Part shown: positions 19,271 through 26,690 of the stretch, in pieces
Numbering within the stretch: the stretch's first letter is position 1
How the letters are laid out: every line of letters begins with the position of its first letter
Notes under the pieces: generated by a model
Databases searched by the model: none
Told to the model about the DNA's origin: nothing
The model's input: the letters and a program-made list of their open reading frames with translations, nothing else
Made by a program: the position numbers and the translations under genes
DNA from: Brachybacterium timonense
GTDB lineage: Bacteria; Actinomycetota; Actinomycetes; Actinomycetales; Dermabacteraceae
Length of the DNA: 46,492 nucleotides
Direction of reading: 5' to 3'
NCBI RefSeq assembly: GCF_900258505.1
Contig: NZ_LT984895.1
Coordinates: 3,038,948 to 3,085,439, forward strand

Positions 19271-19758
19271 CCCTGCGAGCAGATAGTCGGACTGCCGGGG
19301 GTCCTGTCGCACCTAGGGGCACCGTCGACCCCGCACACATGCGACGACCCCTCGCACACCTGCCAGAGCCCGCCTGCCCTTGCTGCCGTCAAGCCCTGGG
19401 GGAGTTCAGCGAGATAACACCGTACGAGGGGTCGTCACAGAGTGTAGCGGCGCGCGGCGGCAGGCACGAGCCCGTCGAGCCTCAGTGTGGCAGGACTCCC
19501 GTCGGCCGACCCCACAGACTCCGTGGCCATGTCACGGCTGAGTAACAGAATCCCGCTGGAGCGCGACGACTGGCCACCCGTCCGCTAGCTTCCCGTCAAG
19601 TCGTGACCGTCCTCACAGCGCTCTCGTCTCGCACGCTCCACCTGCCGGGTACAACCACCCGCACGAACGACGGGTTGGCGCACAGGACACTCCGTCGCGA
19701 CCCTCTGCCCCCGCCAGTTGCCGATCCCTTACCCGCACAACAGCTAGGAGTCCACGCG
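19271..19758. other. Gap of ~490 bp with a distant inverted repeat
   Basis: No convincing gene is seen between the winged-helix gene and the AGCS symporter. GACGACCCCTCG (19343-19354) and CGAGGGGTCGTC (19425-19436) are perfect 12-bp complements around a ~70-bp loop and could form a structured leader or a pair of binding sites. No known riboswitch core, such as the glycine type expected before some AGCS genes, was found. Confidence 0.4.
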
Positions 19759-21342
19759 ATGACATTCGCCGATGTGGTTGAGGCGGTCAACGGTTTCATC
19801 TGGGCGTTACCCCTGGTGATCCTCTGCCTGCTCGCCGGCCTCTACTTCTCCCTCCGGACCCTTTTCGTCCAGGTCCGCGGCATTCCCGAGATGCTTCAGC
19901 AGCTGGTCAAGGGCGAGAAGTCCACCGACGGCACCTCACCGTTCCAGTCCCTGATGATGTCCCTCGCCAACCGCGTGGGTATGGGCAACATCGGCGGCGT
20001 GGCCACTGCGATCGCCTTCGGCGGGCCGGGCGCTGTGTTCTGGATGTGGACGGTGGCCTTCCTGGGCGCCTCGACCTCCTTCATCGAGTGCACGCTCGGC
20101 CAGATCTACAAGGAAAAAGACCCGGACACCGGGGAATACCGCGGCGGTCCGTCGTACTACCTGGAAAAGGCCTTCAAGCACACCGTCGTGGGCCCACTCT
20201 TCCTGATCTACGCGATCGTGTTCGCCGTGGTAACGGTGTTCGCGATGGCGTTCTTCCTTCCCGGCGTGCAGGCCAACGGCATGGCCTCAGCCTTGAACCA
20301 CGCCTGGGGTCTGCCGGTGTGGGTCTCCGCCCTGTTCATGGTGATCTGCCTGGCGTTCATCGTGGTCGGCGGCGTCAAGCGCATCGCGCAATTCGCAGCC
20401 TTCGTTGTGCCGCCGATGGCGATCCTGTACATCCTTGCGGCGGTCATCGTGTTCTTCGTGAACTTCTCGGAGATCCCCCACGTGTTCGGCATGATCCTTG
20501 GCTCCGCGTTCGGCACCGACGCCATCTTCGGCGCGATCATCGGCCTGGCAGTCAAGTGGGGCGTGCAGCGCGGCATCTACTCCAATGAGGCCGGTCAGGG
20601 CACCGGCCCGCACCACGCTTCCGCCGCAGAGGTTTCCCATCCGGCCAAGCAGGGCTTCGTGCAGTCCTTTGCGGTGTACATCGACACGCTGTTCGTGTGC
20701 ACCGCGACCGCGTTCATCATCATCTCAACCGACATGTACACAGTCTTCCGCGGTGAGACGTTCCCCGCCGAGGGCGAGCCGTACTACGTGGGTGCGATCG
20801 GTACCGAGATCGAGCCAGGCCCAGGCTTCGTGCAGTCCGGCTTCGACTCCTTCGTTCCCGGCCTTGGCGGCACCTTCGTGGCACTGGCACTGGGCTTCTT
20901 CGCCTTCACCACCGTGGTGGCCTACTACTACATGGCCGAGGTCAACCTCGCCTACCTCACACGCAAGATGAAGAACGCGAGCCTGCGCCGCATCCTGGTG
21001 CTCGGCCTGCAGTTCCTCGTGCTCGCCTCCGTCGCCTACGGCGCCGTGTCGACGGGCGGCGCGGCCTGGACGCTTGGCGATGTTGGTGTGGGCTCGATGG
21101 CCTGGCTAAACATCATTGCGGTCCTCATCCTGCAGGGCCCGGCCCTGAAAGCGCTGAAGGACTACTACGCCCAGAAGAAGCAAGGCATCGATCCGCACTT
21201 CGATCCACGCCCGCTGGGCATCCGCAACGCCGACTTCTGGGAGATGCGCGCCGATCAGCGCGCTGCGAACCCGGTGGCCGGGTCAGCCGCTGCCGGCGGC
21301 CCGTCTGAGGGCGGCGATCCCGATAGCCCCGCTCAACGCTGA
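19759..21342 (+). CDS. AGCS family sodium:alanine/glycine symporter
   Basis: A 527-aa inner-membrane carrier of the alanine-or-glycine:cation symporter family, importing small neutral amino acids with Na+. Family signatures: SLANRVGMGNIGGVATAIAFGG, the stretch GPGAVFWMW, and VQRGIYSNEAGQGTGPHHASA. About ten to eleven TM segments. Start ATG 19759 is preceded by TAGGAG 8 bases upstream; an ATG-equivalent at 19603 would add 52 residues without a membrane or domain pattern and is rejected. A hairpin at 21353-21377 follows the stop. Its neighbour is another Na+-coupled amino-acid symporter, suggesting a local amino-acid uptake block. Confidence 0.93.
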   Translation: MTFADVVEAVNGFIWALPLVILCLLAGLYFSLRTLFVQVRGIPEMLQQLVKGEKSTDGTSPFQSLMMSLANRVGMGNIGGVATAIAFGGPGAVFWMWTVAFLGASTSFIECTLGQIYKEKDPDTGEYRGGPSYYLEKAFKHTVVGPLFLIYAIVFAVVTVFAMAFFLPGVQANGMASALNHAWGLPVWVSALFMVICLAFIVVGGVKRIAQFAAFVVPPMAILYILAAVIVFFVNFSEIPHVFGMILGSAFGTDAIFGAIIGLAVKWGVQRGIYSNEAGQGTGPHHASAAEVSHPAKQGFVQSFAVYIDTLFVCTATAFIIISTDMYTVFRGETFPAEGEPYYVGAIGTEIEPGPGFVQSGFDSFVPGLGGTFVALALGFFAFTTVVAYYYMAEVNLAYLTRKMKNASLRRILVLGLQFLVLASVAYGAVSTGGAAWTLGDVGVGSMAWLNIIAVLILQGPALKALKDYYAQKKQGIDPHFDPRPLGIRNADFWEMRADQRAANPVAGSAAAGGPSEGGDPDSPAQR

Positions 21343-21352
21343 CCTGAGCGAT

Positions 21353-21377
21353 CGGACCCGCTTGGCGGCCGGGTCCG
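21353..21377 (+). terminator. Hairpin after the AGCS gene
   Basis: CGGACCCG (21353-21360) and CGGGTCCG (21370-21377) form an 8-bp GC-rich stem with a 9-base loop, 10 bp after the AGCS stop. There is no T-run, which is common for high-GC actinobacterial terminators, so termination is likely but not certain. Confidence 0.5.
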
Positions 21378-21546
21378 TGCAACCTGCTGCGTGGGGGCCA
21401 GCACGGGCCCGGCCGTCCACTTGTCAGGATCACTGTCCGCATCGCGAGAAGGCATGGTTGGGGTCGGCCGTCGGCGGCAGAATGCCGCGCATCGCCCTGA
21501 CGACGGAGTAACCGTCTCGTCGCACCCCTACTTCCGAGGACACGCC

Positions 21547-23214
21547 ATGAGCTCCCCCTCCGCCCCCACCGCCGCGGGCACCTCTGCCAACGGCGCGACC
21601 GCCACGAATGCGCGACGCGGCTCGTTCTCCGGCCGCGGCGCCTTCATCTTTGCCGCCATCGGCTCCGCCGTGGGCCTGGGCAACATCTGGCGGTTCCCCG
21701 CTGTCGCCTACGACAACGGCGGCGGCGCCTTCATCCTCCCGTACCTGGTGGCACTGTTCACCGCCGGCATCCCACTGCTGTTCCTGGATTACGCGATCGG
21801 GCACCGCTGGCGCGGCTCCGCCCCGCTGGCGTGGCGTCGCATGCGGCGCTGGACAGAGTTCGTGGGCTGGTGGCAGGTACTGATCTGCGTGATCATCGCG
21901 ATCTATTACGCGCTGATCATCGCCTGGGCCGCGAACTACACGATCTTCTCCATCGATCGACGCTGGGGTGATGATCCCGCGGGGTTCTTCGGTGAGTTCA
22001 CGCAGGCGCTCGGCGGGCAGGACCTCACCGTGTCCTTCGACTACGTGGGCCCCGTGCTGCTGTCGATCATCCTGGTGTGGGCAGCTGTCCTGGCGGTGAT
22101 GGTGCTGGGCGTGCAGAACGGCGTGGCCCGCTCCTCGATGATCTTCATTCCGCTGCTGGTGATCATGTTCGTGATCCTGGTGATCCGCGCCATGATGCTG
22201 CCCGGCGCCTTCACCGGTCTCGACGCGTTCTTCCGACCCACCTGGGGTGCACTACTGGACCCGCAGGTGTGGGTGGCTGCCTACGGGCAGATCTTCTTCT
22301 CTCTGTCCGTGGCGTTCGGCATCATGCTCACCTACGCCTCCTACCTGAAGAAGAACACCGACCTGACCGGCTCCGGCCTCGTGGTCGGGTTCGCCAACTC
22401 CGGTTTCGAGATCCTCGCAGGCATCGGCGTGTTCTCTGCGCTCGGCTTCATGGCGCAGGCACAGGGCGTGGACATCTCTGAGGTGGTTGCGTCAGGTATC
22501 GGCCTGGCCTTCATCGCGTTCCCCGCGATCATCACGGAGGCTGGCAGCGCCGGACCGCTGATCGGTGTGCTGTTCTTCGGCGGCCTCGTTCTGGCCGGTT
22601 TCACGTCACTGATCTCGATCGTCGAGGTAGTGGTGGCCGCGTTCCAGGACAAGTTCGGGCTGGGCCGCGTCGCCGCGACACTCGGCATCGGGGTGCCGCT
22701 GGCGATCATCTCCACCGTGCTGTTCCCGACGACGATGGGCCTGGGACTACTGGACGTGTTCGACAACTGGGTGAATCAGTACGGCATCGTCTCCGCCGCC
22801 CTGGTGGCCACCGTGCTCGTCACCTTCCTGCTGGGCGCCCTGCCCACGCTGCGCGACCATCTGAATCAGAAGGGCACGTTCCGCCTGGGCTGGGCGTGGA
22901 TGGCGTTTGTTGGCGTGATCGCCCCGGTGGCGCTGCTGATCACACTGGCGCTGACCACGTGGGGCTTCATCACACAGGACGGCACCTACGAGGATTATCC
23001 GGGCTGGTTCGTGCTCGTCTTCGGCTGGCTGATGGCCGCAAGCCTCGTGGTGTTCGCAGTGATTCTGTCTCTCGCGCCATGGCCCGCTGGCTCCAACCTC
23101 GACCGGCCTGACTCCGACGGTGACGACGTCGCCCCCGAGGCGAAGGCGTTCACCGGCCTCGACGGCCCCGCCGATGCTCCGCCTCACCAACTGCGCCCTG
23201 CCGACGAGGTCTGA
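21547..23214 (+). CDS. NSS family sodium-dependent amino acid transporter
   Basis: A 555-aa member of the neurotransmitter:sodium symporter (LeuT-fold) family. The hallmark TM1 motif GSAVGLGNIWRFPAVAYDNGGGAF is present (shown here in two parts: GSAVGLGNIWRFP and NGGGAF), with about twelve TMs. Start ATG 21547 with GAGGA just upstream; longer frames from 21391 add residues without family match. The 34-aa gene downstream matches the small subunit described for actinobacterial methionine/alanine importers of this family (MetP/MetS of Corynebacterium), so methionine and alanine are the most likely substrates. Confidence 0.92.
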   Translation: MSSPSAPTAAGTSANGATATNARRGSFSGRGAFIFAAIGSAVGLGNIWRFPAVAYDNGGGAFILPYLVALFTAGIPLLFLDYAIGHRWRGSAPLAWRRMRRWTEFVGWWQVLICVIIAIYYALIIAWAANYTIFSIDRRWGDDPAGFFGEFTQALGGQDLTVSFDYVGPVLLSIILVWAAVLAVMVLGVQNGVARSSMIFIPLLVIMFVILVIRAMMLPGAFTGLDAFFRPTWGALLDPQVWVAAYGQIFFSLSVAFGIMLTYASYLKKNTDLTGSGLVVGFANSGFEILAGIGVFSALGFMAQAQGVDISEVVASGIGLAFIAFPAIITEAGSAGPLIGVLFFGGLVLAGFTSLISIVEVVVAAFQDKFGLGRVAATLGIGVPLAIISTVLFPTTMGLGLLDVFDNWVNQYGIVSAALVATVLVTFLLGALPTLRDHLNQKGTFRLGWAWMAFVGVIAPVALLITLALTTWGFITQDGTYEDYPGWFVLVFGWLMAASLVVFAVILSLAPWPAGSNLDRPDSDGDDVAPEAKAFTGLDGPADAPPHQLRPADEV

Positions 23215-23306
23215 CCGCGCAGGTGCACCACCCCGCTTCGCGTCCCACATCTCGCGTGCCGCCGCGCGCTGTCCACTCCGCTTCCGTTCTCGACCTGGAG
23301 GTTCCC

Positions 23307-23411
23307 ATGTCTGCATCCGCAATCATCATGATGGTCGTCGCTCTCCTCACCGTCTGGGGCGGCCTGGCAGCGGCGGTCGTCAACATCGTGCGCCACCCCG
23401 AGGAGAGCTGA
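23307..23411 (+). CDS. MetS-like small subunit of the NSS transporter
   Basis: A 34-aa single-span protein: MSASAIIMMVVALLTVWGG forms the membrane helix, followed by a short Val/Asn stretch and the charged tail RHPEES. This size, the WGG in the helix and the PEE end are typical of the methionine/alanine-import small subunit found directly after NSS genes in actinobacteria. In Corynebacterium glutamicum MetS is required for MetP activity. ATG 23307 has CTGGAGG 6 bases upstream. It is too short for most automatic gene finders. Confidence 0.88.
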   Translation: MSASAIIMMVVALLTVWGGLAAAVVNIVRHPEES

Positions 23412-23557
23412 CCCGCCTGCTTGTCCATGGAACGTTGCGCCTCGCCTTGGACACAGCAGTGCGCAGCACAGCAGAGCGTGCACAGTGTGACCTGAATCGA
23501 GCCGACTCGCACCACCCCGTCGGCGTCAGGTACGCTACTACTTGCTCTACGAGCACT

Positions 23558-23642
23558 GGAGGATTCGCCTAGCGGCCTATGGCGCACGCCTGGAACGCGT
23601 GTTGGGTTCACGCCCTCGGGGGTTCAAATCCCCCATCCTCCG
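23558..23642 (+). tRNA. tRNA-Ser (anticodon GGA)
   Basis: A complete class II tRNA: acceptor GGAGGAT pairs with ATCCTCC (23635-23641), D-stem GCC/GGC, anticodon stem CACGC/GCGTG with loop CTGGAAC (anticodon GGA at 23592-23594, reading UCC/UCU), a long variable arm typical of serine tRNA, and T-arm GGGGG-TTCAAAT-CCCCC. Discriminator base G. The CCA end is not encoded. Its last 12 bases are part of the 16-bp duplication made by the insertion sequence that follows; the tRNA itself is intact. Confidence 0.97.
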
Positions 23643-23646
23643 CAGT
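23631..23646 (+). repeat. Target-site duplication, left copy (tRNA-Ser 3' end)
   Basis: CCCCATCCTCCGCAGT at 23631-23646 is repeated exactly at 25074-25089. The two copies abut the TGT...ACA ends of the insertion sequence. The left copy covers the T-stem and acceptor 3' strand of tRNA-Ser plus four bases beyond the mature end. Confidence 0.8.
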
Positions 23647-23649
23647 TGT

Positions 23650-23698
23650 CCTGAGTCGCGACATCGTTGACAGACGGTGTCGCGGCTCAGGTTTTTTT
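23650..23698 (+). terminator. Strong intrinsic terminator inside the IS left end
   Basis: CCTGAGTCGCGACA (23650-23663) pairs with TGTCGCGGCTCAGG (23678-23691), one mismatched position in 14, with a 14-base loop and a run of seven T (23692-23698). It reads on the plus strand just after tRNA-Ser and can replace the tRNA's displaced terminator. The transposase stop codon (23687-23689, minus strand) lies in the second arm. Confidence 0.75.
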
Positions 23699-24919
23699 GC
23701 GTGGGTTCACTGACGGGCCGGAGTCCGGTCTCCTGGTGGGTGTGTTGTGGGTTCGGGGGAGCTTGGGCTGGTAGTCCCGGGCAGGGTCGATGCGGTGCTC
23801 AGCGATGATCTCGCCGGTGGTGGCGTCCGAGGTGACGGCGTGGTCGTCGTGGACCAGGATCAGGACGTGGCGGCCGGCGTGAGCGCGTCCGTAGCCGAGG
23901 TGACGCAGGCGGCCGGCGTAGCGCAGTGAGACTTTCCCGTTCTTGTCGATGCGGTCAACGCGGCAGCGCCATTCGGGTTCGGTCAGTGCGCTGCCGGGGG
24001 TGGCCTTGGGTAGAGCGGTGTAAGCCTGCGCGGGGGTGCGGCGGCCGGTGGCGCGGTGCGGGCGTTCGGTGTTGTACCAGGTCTGGAACTGGTCCAGCAG
24101 GGTCTGGAGGTCCTCGATGGTGTCGGGGCGGGGCCGGGAGGTAAGCCAGCGTTTGAGGGTCTGGTGGAACCGTTCGATCTTCCCCTGGGTCTGAGGGTGG
24201 CCGGGCCGTCCGTTCTTCTGACGGATCCGATGGGCCTGGAGGAGTTTCTCGAAGCCGTTACGGCCTCCACGGCGTCCGGCCAGACGCGCGGTGAACACCA
24301 GACCGTTGTCCGTCAGTGTCGATGCCGGGGCCCCATATGCGCTGATCAGGTGGTTCATTGCGGTGACGACCATGGCGCCGGAGAAGGCGGGTGCGGCCTG
24401 GATGTGCAGCAGGTAGCGGGAGTGGTCATCGAGGACGTCGAGGATCTCCACCCGTGCACCGGTGGCGAGGAAGGCGTGGGTGATATCGGCTTGCCAGCAC
24501 TCGTTGGGCAGTTCTGCCTCGAAACGCCGGTAGGAGGAACGGGGACGTTTGCGGGGCTCGGGTGTGATCAGGCCGTGAGCGTGCAGGATTCGACGGATGG
24601 TCGCCGTGGACGGGGCATCGATGCCGTCGTTGTCCAGATGCCAGGCGATCGTTGCTGGTCCTGCATCAGCACCCTGGCGGGTGAGGGTCTTGCGCAGGGT
24701 GAGGATCCTCTGGCGCACCGCCTCCGGTGTGGTGCCGGGTCGTGAGCGTGGAGCTCGTGAGCGCGGCTCCAGGGCTTCGGGACCACCGAGCTGGTAACGC
24801 TGGACCAGGACATGGACCCACTGCCTGGAGACGCGGTAGCGCTCAGCCGCTTGGGCGTGCGTGAGGCCTTGTTCGAGGACGGAACGGACGATGACGAGGT
24901 TCTTGTTTTTGGAGCCCAT
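23687..24919 (-). CDS. IS481-family transposase (DDE integrase core)
   Basis: A 410-aa transposase. The N-terminal helix-turn-helix (LTHAQAAERYRVSRQWVHVLV) is followed by a second DNA-binding region (RQRILTLRKTLTRQGADAGP). The rve-type DDE domain shows the aspartates in WQADITHAF and TLTDNGLVF and the glutamate in KIERFHQTLKRWL, with the family ending NTERPHRATGRRTPAQAY. Residues after 330 are a C-terminal extension. ATG 24919 is taken as start; a GTG at 24964 lies inside the IS end and is less likely. No Shine-Dalgarno is visible, so leaderless translation is possible. No frameshift or stop, so it may be active. Confidence 0.93.
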   Translation of the reverse strand: MGSKNKNLVIVRSVLEQGLTHAQAAERYRVSRQWVHVLVQRYQLGGPEALEPRSRAPRSRPGTTPEAVRQRILTLRKTLTRQGADAGPATIAWHLDNDGIDAPSTATIRRILHAHGLITPEPRKRPRSSYRRFEAELPNECWQADITHAFLATGARVEILDVLDDHSRYLLHIQAAPAFSGAMVVTAMNHLISAYGAPASTLTDNGLVFTARLAGRRGGRNGFEKLLQAHRIRQKNGRPGHPQTQGKIERFHQTLKRWLTSRPRPDTIEDLQTLLDQFQTWYNTERPHRATGRRTPAQAYTALPKATPGSALTEPEWRCRVDRIDKNGKVSLRYAGRLRHLGYGRAHAGRHVLILVHDDHAVTSDATTGEIIAEHRIDPARDYQPKLPRTHNTPTRRPDSGPSVNPRKKT

Positions 24920-25073
24920 GTCGCATCGTCGCGGCCAGGGCGTGTCAACAATGTCGCGACTCACCGGTCAACGAACACGACCCCTGGTTCGTCAACGATG
25001 ACCCGACTCACCGGTCAACAATCAGCCGCGAGTTCCCTGCCCCGGACTGTCAACGATGTCGTGAACTCACACA

Positions 25074-25089
25074 CCCCATCCTCCGCAGT
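25074..25089 (+). repeat. Target-site duplication, right copy
   Basis: Exact second copy of CCCCATCCTCCGCAGT next to the right end of the insertion sequence. It is a non-functional remnant of the tRNA-Ser 3' end, followed by the probable original tRNA terminator. Confidence 0.8.
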
Positions 25090-25107
25090 TGCCGAGCGGC
25101 ACGATAA

Positions 25108-25148
25108 GCGCCCCTGACCCGGGTTGACTCCCGGGGATGGGGCGCTTT
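25108..25148 (+). terminator. Displaced terminator of tRNA-Ser
   Basis: GCGCCCC (25108-25114) pairs with GGGGCGC (25139-25145), with an inner CCCGGG/CCCGGG stem and TTT after it. Before the insertion sequence arrived, it would have lain about 20 bases after the tRNA-Ser end, a normal distance. Confidence 0.6.
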
Positions 25149-25259
25149 CGCATGCAGCGGCACGGTCACCGTTGGGCCACAGTTCACCGCTGCACGGGCC
25201 ACGGCGACGGCTGCCCGATACGCTGGGCCGGACAGTGCTTTGAACGCCACGGGGGTCAC

Positions 25260-26555
25260 ATGTCGACGACGGGAGGCCAGGGAGAACCCTGGAACCAGGA
25301 GCAGTCCCAGCCCTGGGGCACGGGCCCCCAGCAGCCCGGTCATCCCTCGCCGCCGCCACAGGGCGGCTCGTACGGATACGGGCGCGGCGCCCACACCTCT
25401 CCATCCGTCGGCTCTCCTCCCCCGCCGGATGATCCCACTCACTTCAATCCCACGGGTGAGCAGAGCACACGTTTCAACCCCTCAGGCCAGCAGCAGGCGC
25501 CCTGGCACAGCGCCGACCCCGCTCCATACGAGACGGGAGGCGGCCAGCAGACGCCGCCGCCGAAGCGCCCGTGGCCGCTGATCGCCGTAGCTCTCGGCTG
25601 CATTGCCACTCTCGTGCTCGTGATCGGCGGCGGCATCACCTACCTCATGCTCAACCGGTCCGGCCCCGAGCCGACGGCCGACACCACAACAACCACGGAG
25701 CCCGGCACCACGGAGCCACCCAGCACCGACCCGGAGTCACCTTCGGCCTCGGAGACTCCCACTGACGGGCCCACCTTCAAAGCGATCAGCCCGATCGATG
25801 AGCCCGAGGGAACCGGCGACGACATGGTCACGATCATGTCGAACAGCCCGATGACCACGGGCACCATTCCGGCGGTGCGTGAATGCGAGGTTCCCTCGAC
25901 CCCGGTCGAGCACACCCCTGAACAGCTCCAGGCGATGCTGTCCGCACTTGGCGGATGCCTGAGCCAGGCCTGGTCGCGTGCCGCCTCGGATCGCGGTCTG
26001 AACTGGAGCGCCCCCAGGATCACGGTGTTCACCTGGCCAGACATCCCCGCCGATGCGGGCTGCAAGACCGAGACCTTCGAGGAGGGCCAGGCACGCATGT
26101 GCAACCTGGACAATGTGCTGTACTGGCCCGTCGGCTACGGGAAGACGGGCGATCCGCAGACCCCGGAAGAGGTCCCCGGTTCGTACCTGTTCAACCTGTC
26201 CGTGCAGTACCTCAACGCCGTCACCTGGCAGATGTCCCTGTACGTGTACGCCGACAGTGCGGAGAAGAAGTACGAAGCAGAGGGCGACGAGGAAGGGCGC
26301 CGACTGGCTGCGCACCGCTGGGCGATGCAGCTGTACTGTCTGACGGGCATGTCCATCAGCCAGATGCCGGACGCCGTCCAGCCCAGCGAACGAATCCTGC
26401 AGACGATCACCGATCCGCAGAACTGGAGCACCGGGGAACCCCCGTATGACTTCAAACCCGAGCAAAGGGTCAGCTGGCTCGAAAAGGGCCTAGAATCCGG
26501 CGGGGAGCTGGGGCAGTGCAACGCCTGGGCAGCGCCGGAGTCGACCGTGGTCTAG
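25260..26555 (+). CDS. Membrane-anchored extracellular protein, pseudo-peptidase-like (copy 1)
   Basis: A 431-aa protein: Gln/Pro/Gly-rich cytoplasmic N-terminus (1-100), TM at ~105-128 (WPLIAVALGCIATLVLVIGG), a Thr/Pro linker (TTTTTEPGTTEPP), and a ~270-residue outer domain. The outer domain has six cysteines whose order and spacing match the next gene (ECEVPS, GGCLSQAW, AGCKTE, RMCNLD, LYCLTG, GQCNAW). The blocks CxxxxW, CNLDNVLYWP and HRWAMQLYCLTGMSI recall the neutral zinc metallopeptidase (YpfJ-like, PF04228) blocks for the early Cys-Trp, the 'C..D..IY' strand and 'ELQADCFAG'. The HExxH motif expected between them is absent. ATG 25260 with GGGGGT just upstream. Function unknown; the relation is an inference. 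Confidence 0.7.
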   Translation: MSTTGGQGEPWNQEQSQPWGTGPQQPGHPSPPPQGGSYGYGRGAHTSPSVGSPPPPDDPTHFNPTGEQSTRFNPSGQQQAPWHSADPAPYETGGGQQTPPPKRPWPLIAVALGCIATLVLVIGGGITYLMLNRSGPEPTADTTTTTEPGTTEPPSTDPESPSASETPTDGPTFKAISPIDEPEGTGDDMVTIMSNSPMTTGTIPAVRECEVPSTPVEHTPEQLQAMLSALGGCLSQAWSRAASDRGLNWSAPRITVFTWPDIPADAGCKTETFEEGQARMCNLDNVLYWPVGYGKTGDPQTPEEVPGSYLFNLSVQYLNAVTWQMSLYVYADSAEKKYEAEGDEEGRRLAAHRWAMQLYCLTGMSISQMPDAVQPSERILQTITDPQNWSTGEPPYDFKPEQRVSWLEKGLESGGELGQCNAWAAPESTVV

Positions 26556-26574
26556 GACACGGCATACAGTGCGC

Positions 26575-26629
26575 GGACCATACGGCAAAGGTCACATCGC
26601 CCTCACCGGCATCTGAACCGGTGTGGTCC
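26575..26629 (+). terminator. Nested hairpin between the two paralogs
   Basis: An inner stem CACCGG (26604-26609)/CCGGTG (26618-26623) is directly followed by TGGTCC (26624-26629), which can pair with GGACCA (26575-26580) as an outer stem. No T-run. It may terminate or attenuate transcription between copy 1 and copy 2. Confidence 0.4.
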
Positions 26630-26690
26630 CTGAGCACTGCGTCTAGTCGATGACATGATCGAGCCGTTCATACCGAGAGCAGGGGGAACA

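Larger units (their letters stand above)
23647..25073 (-). mobile_element. IS481-family insertion sequence
   Basis: A 1427-bp element bounded by TGT and ACA, carrying one transposase gene on the minus strand and flanked by a 16-bp target duplication. The terminal inverted repeats share the core CGACATCGTTGACAG (left ending at 23673, right the complement starting at 25047). The right end holds two more copies of the same core (24943-24963 and 24990-25010), so it is not symmetric. TTGACA within each repeat reads inward and could serve as the -35 box of the transposase gene. The near-perfect duplication and intact gene argue for a recent insertion. Confidence 0.82.

Noticed and set aside
23412..23557. 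Searched for the signal recognition particle RNA, often close to dnaX/recR/tRNA-Ser in actinobacteria
   Set aside because: The conserved GGAAGCAGC-type apical loop motif was not found in this gap or elsewhere in the intergenic regions.
23631..25091. The direct repeat at the tRNA-Ser 3' end as attL/attR of an integrative element
   Set aside because: Only a transposase gene lies between the copies, there is no tyrosine or serine integrase, and the first 16 bases abut the IS ends exactly, as a target duplication does. The two extra matching bases are the shared TG of the IS end and the flank.
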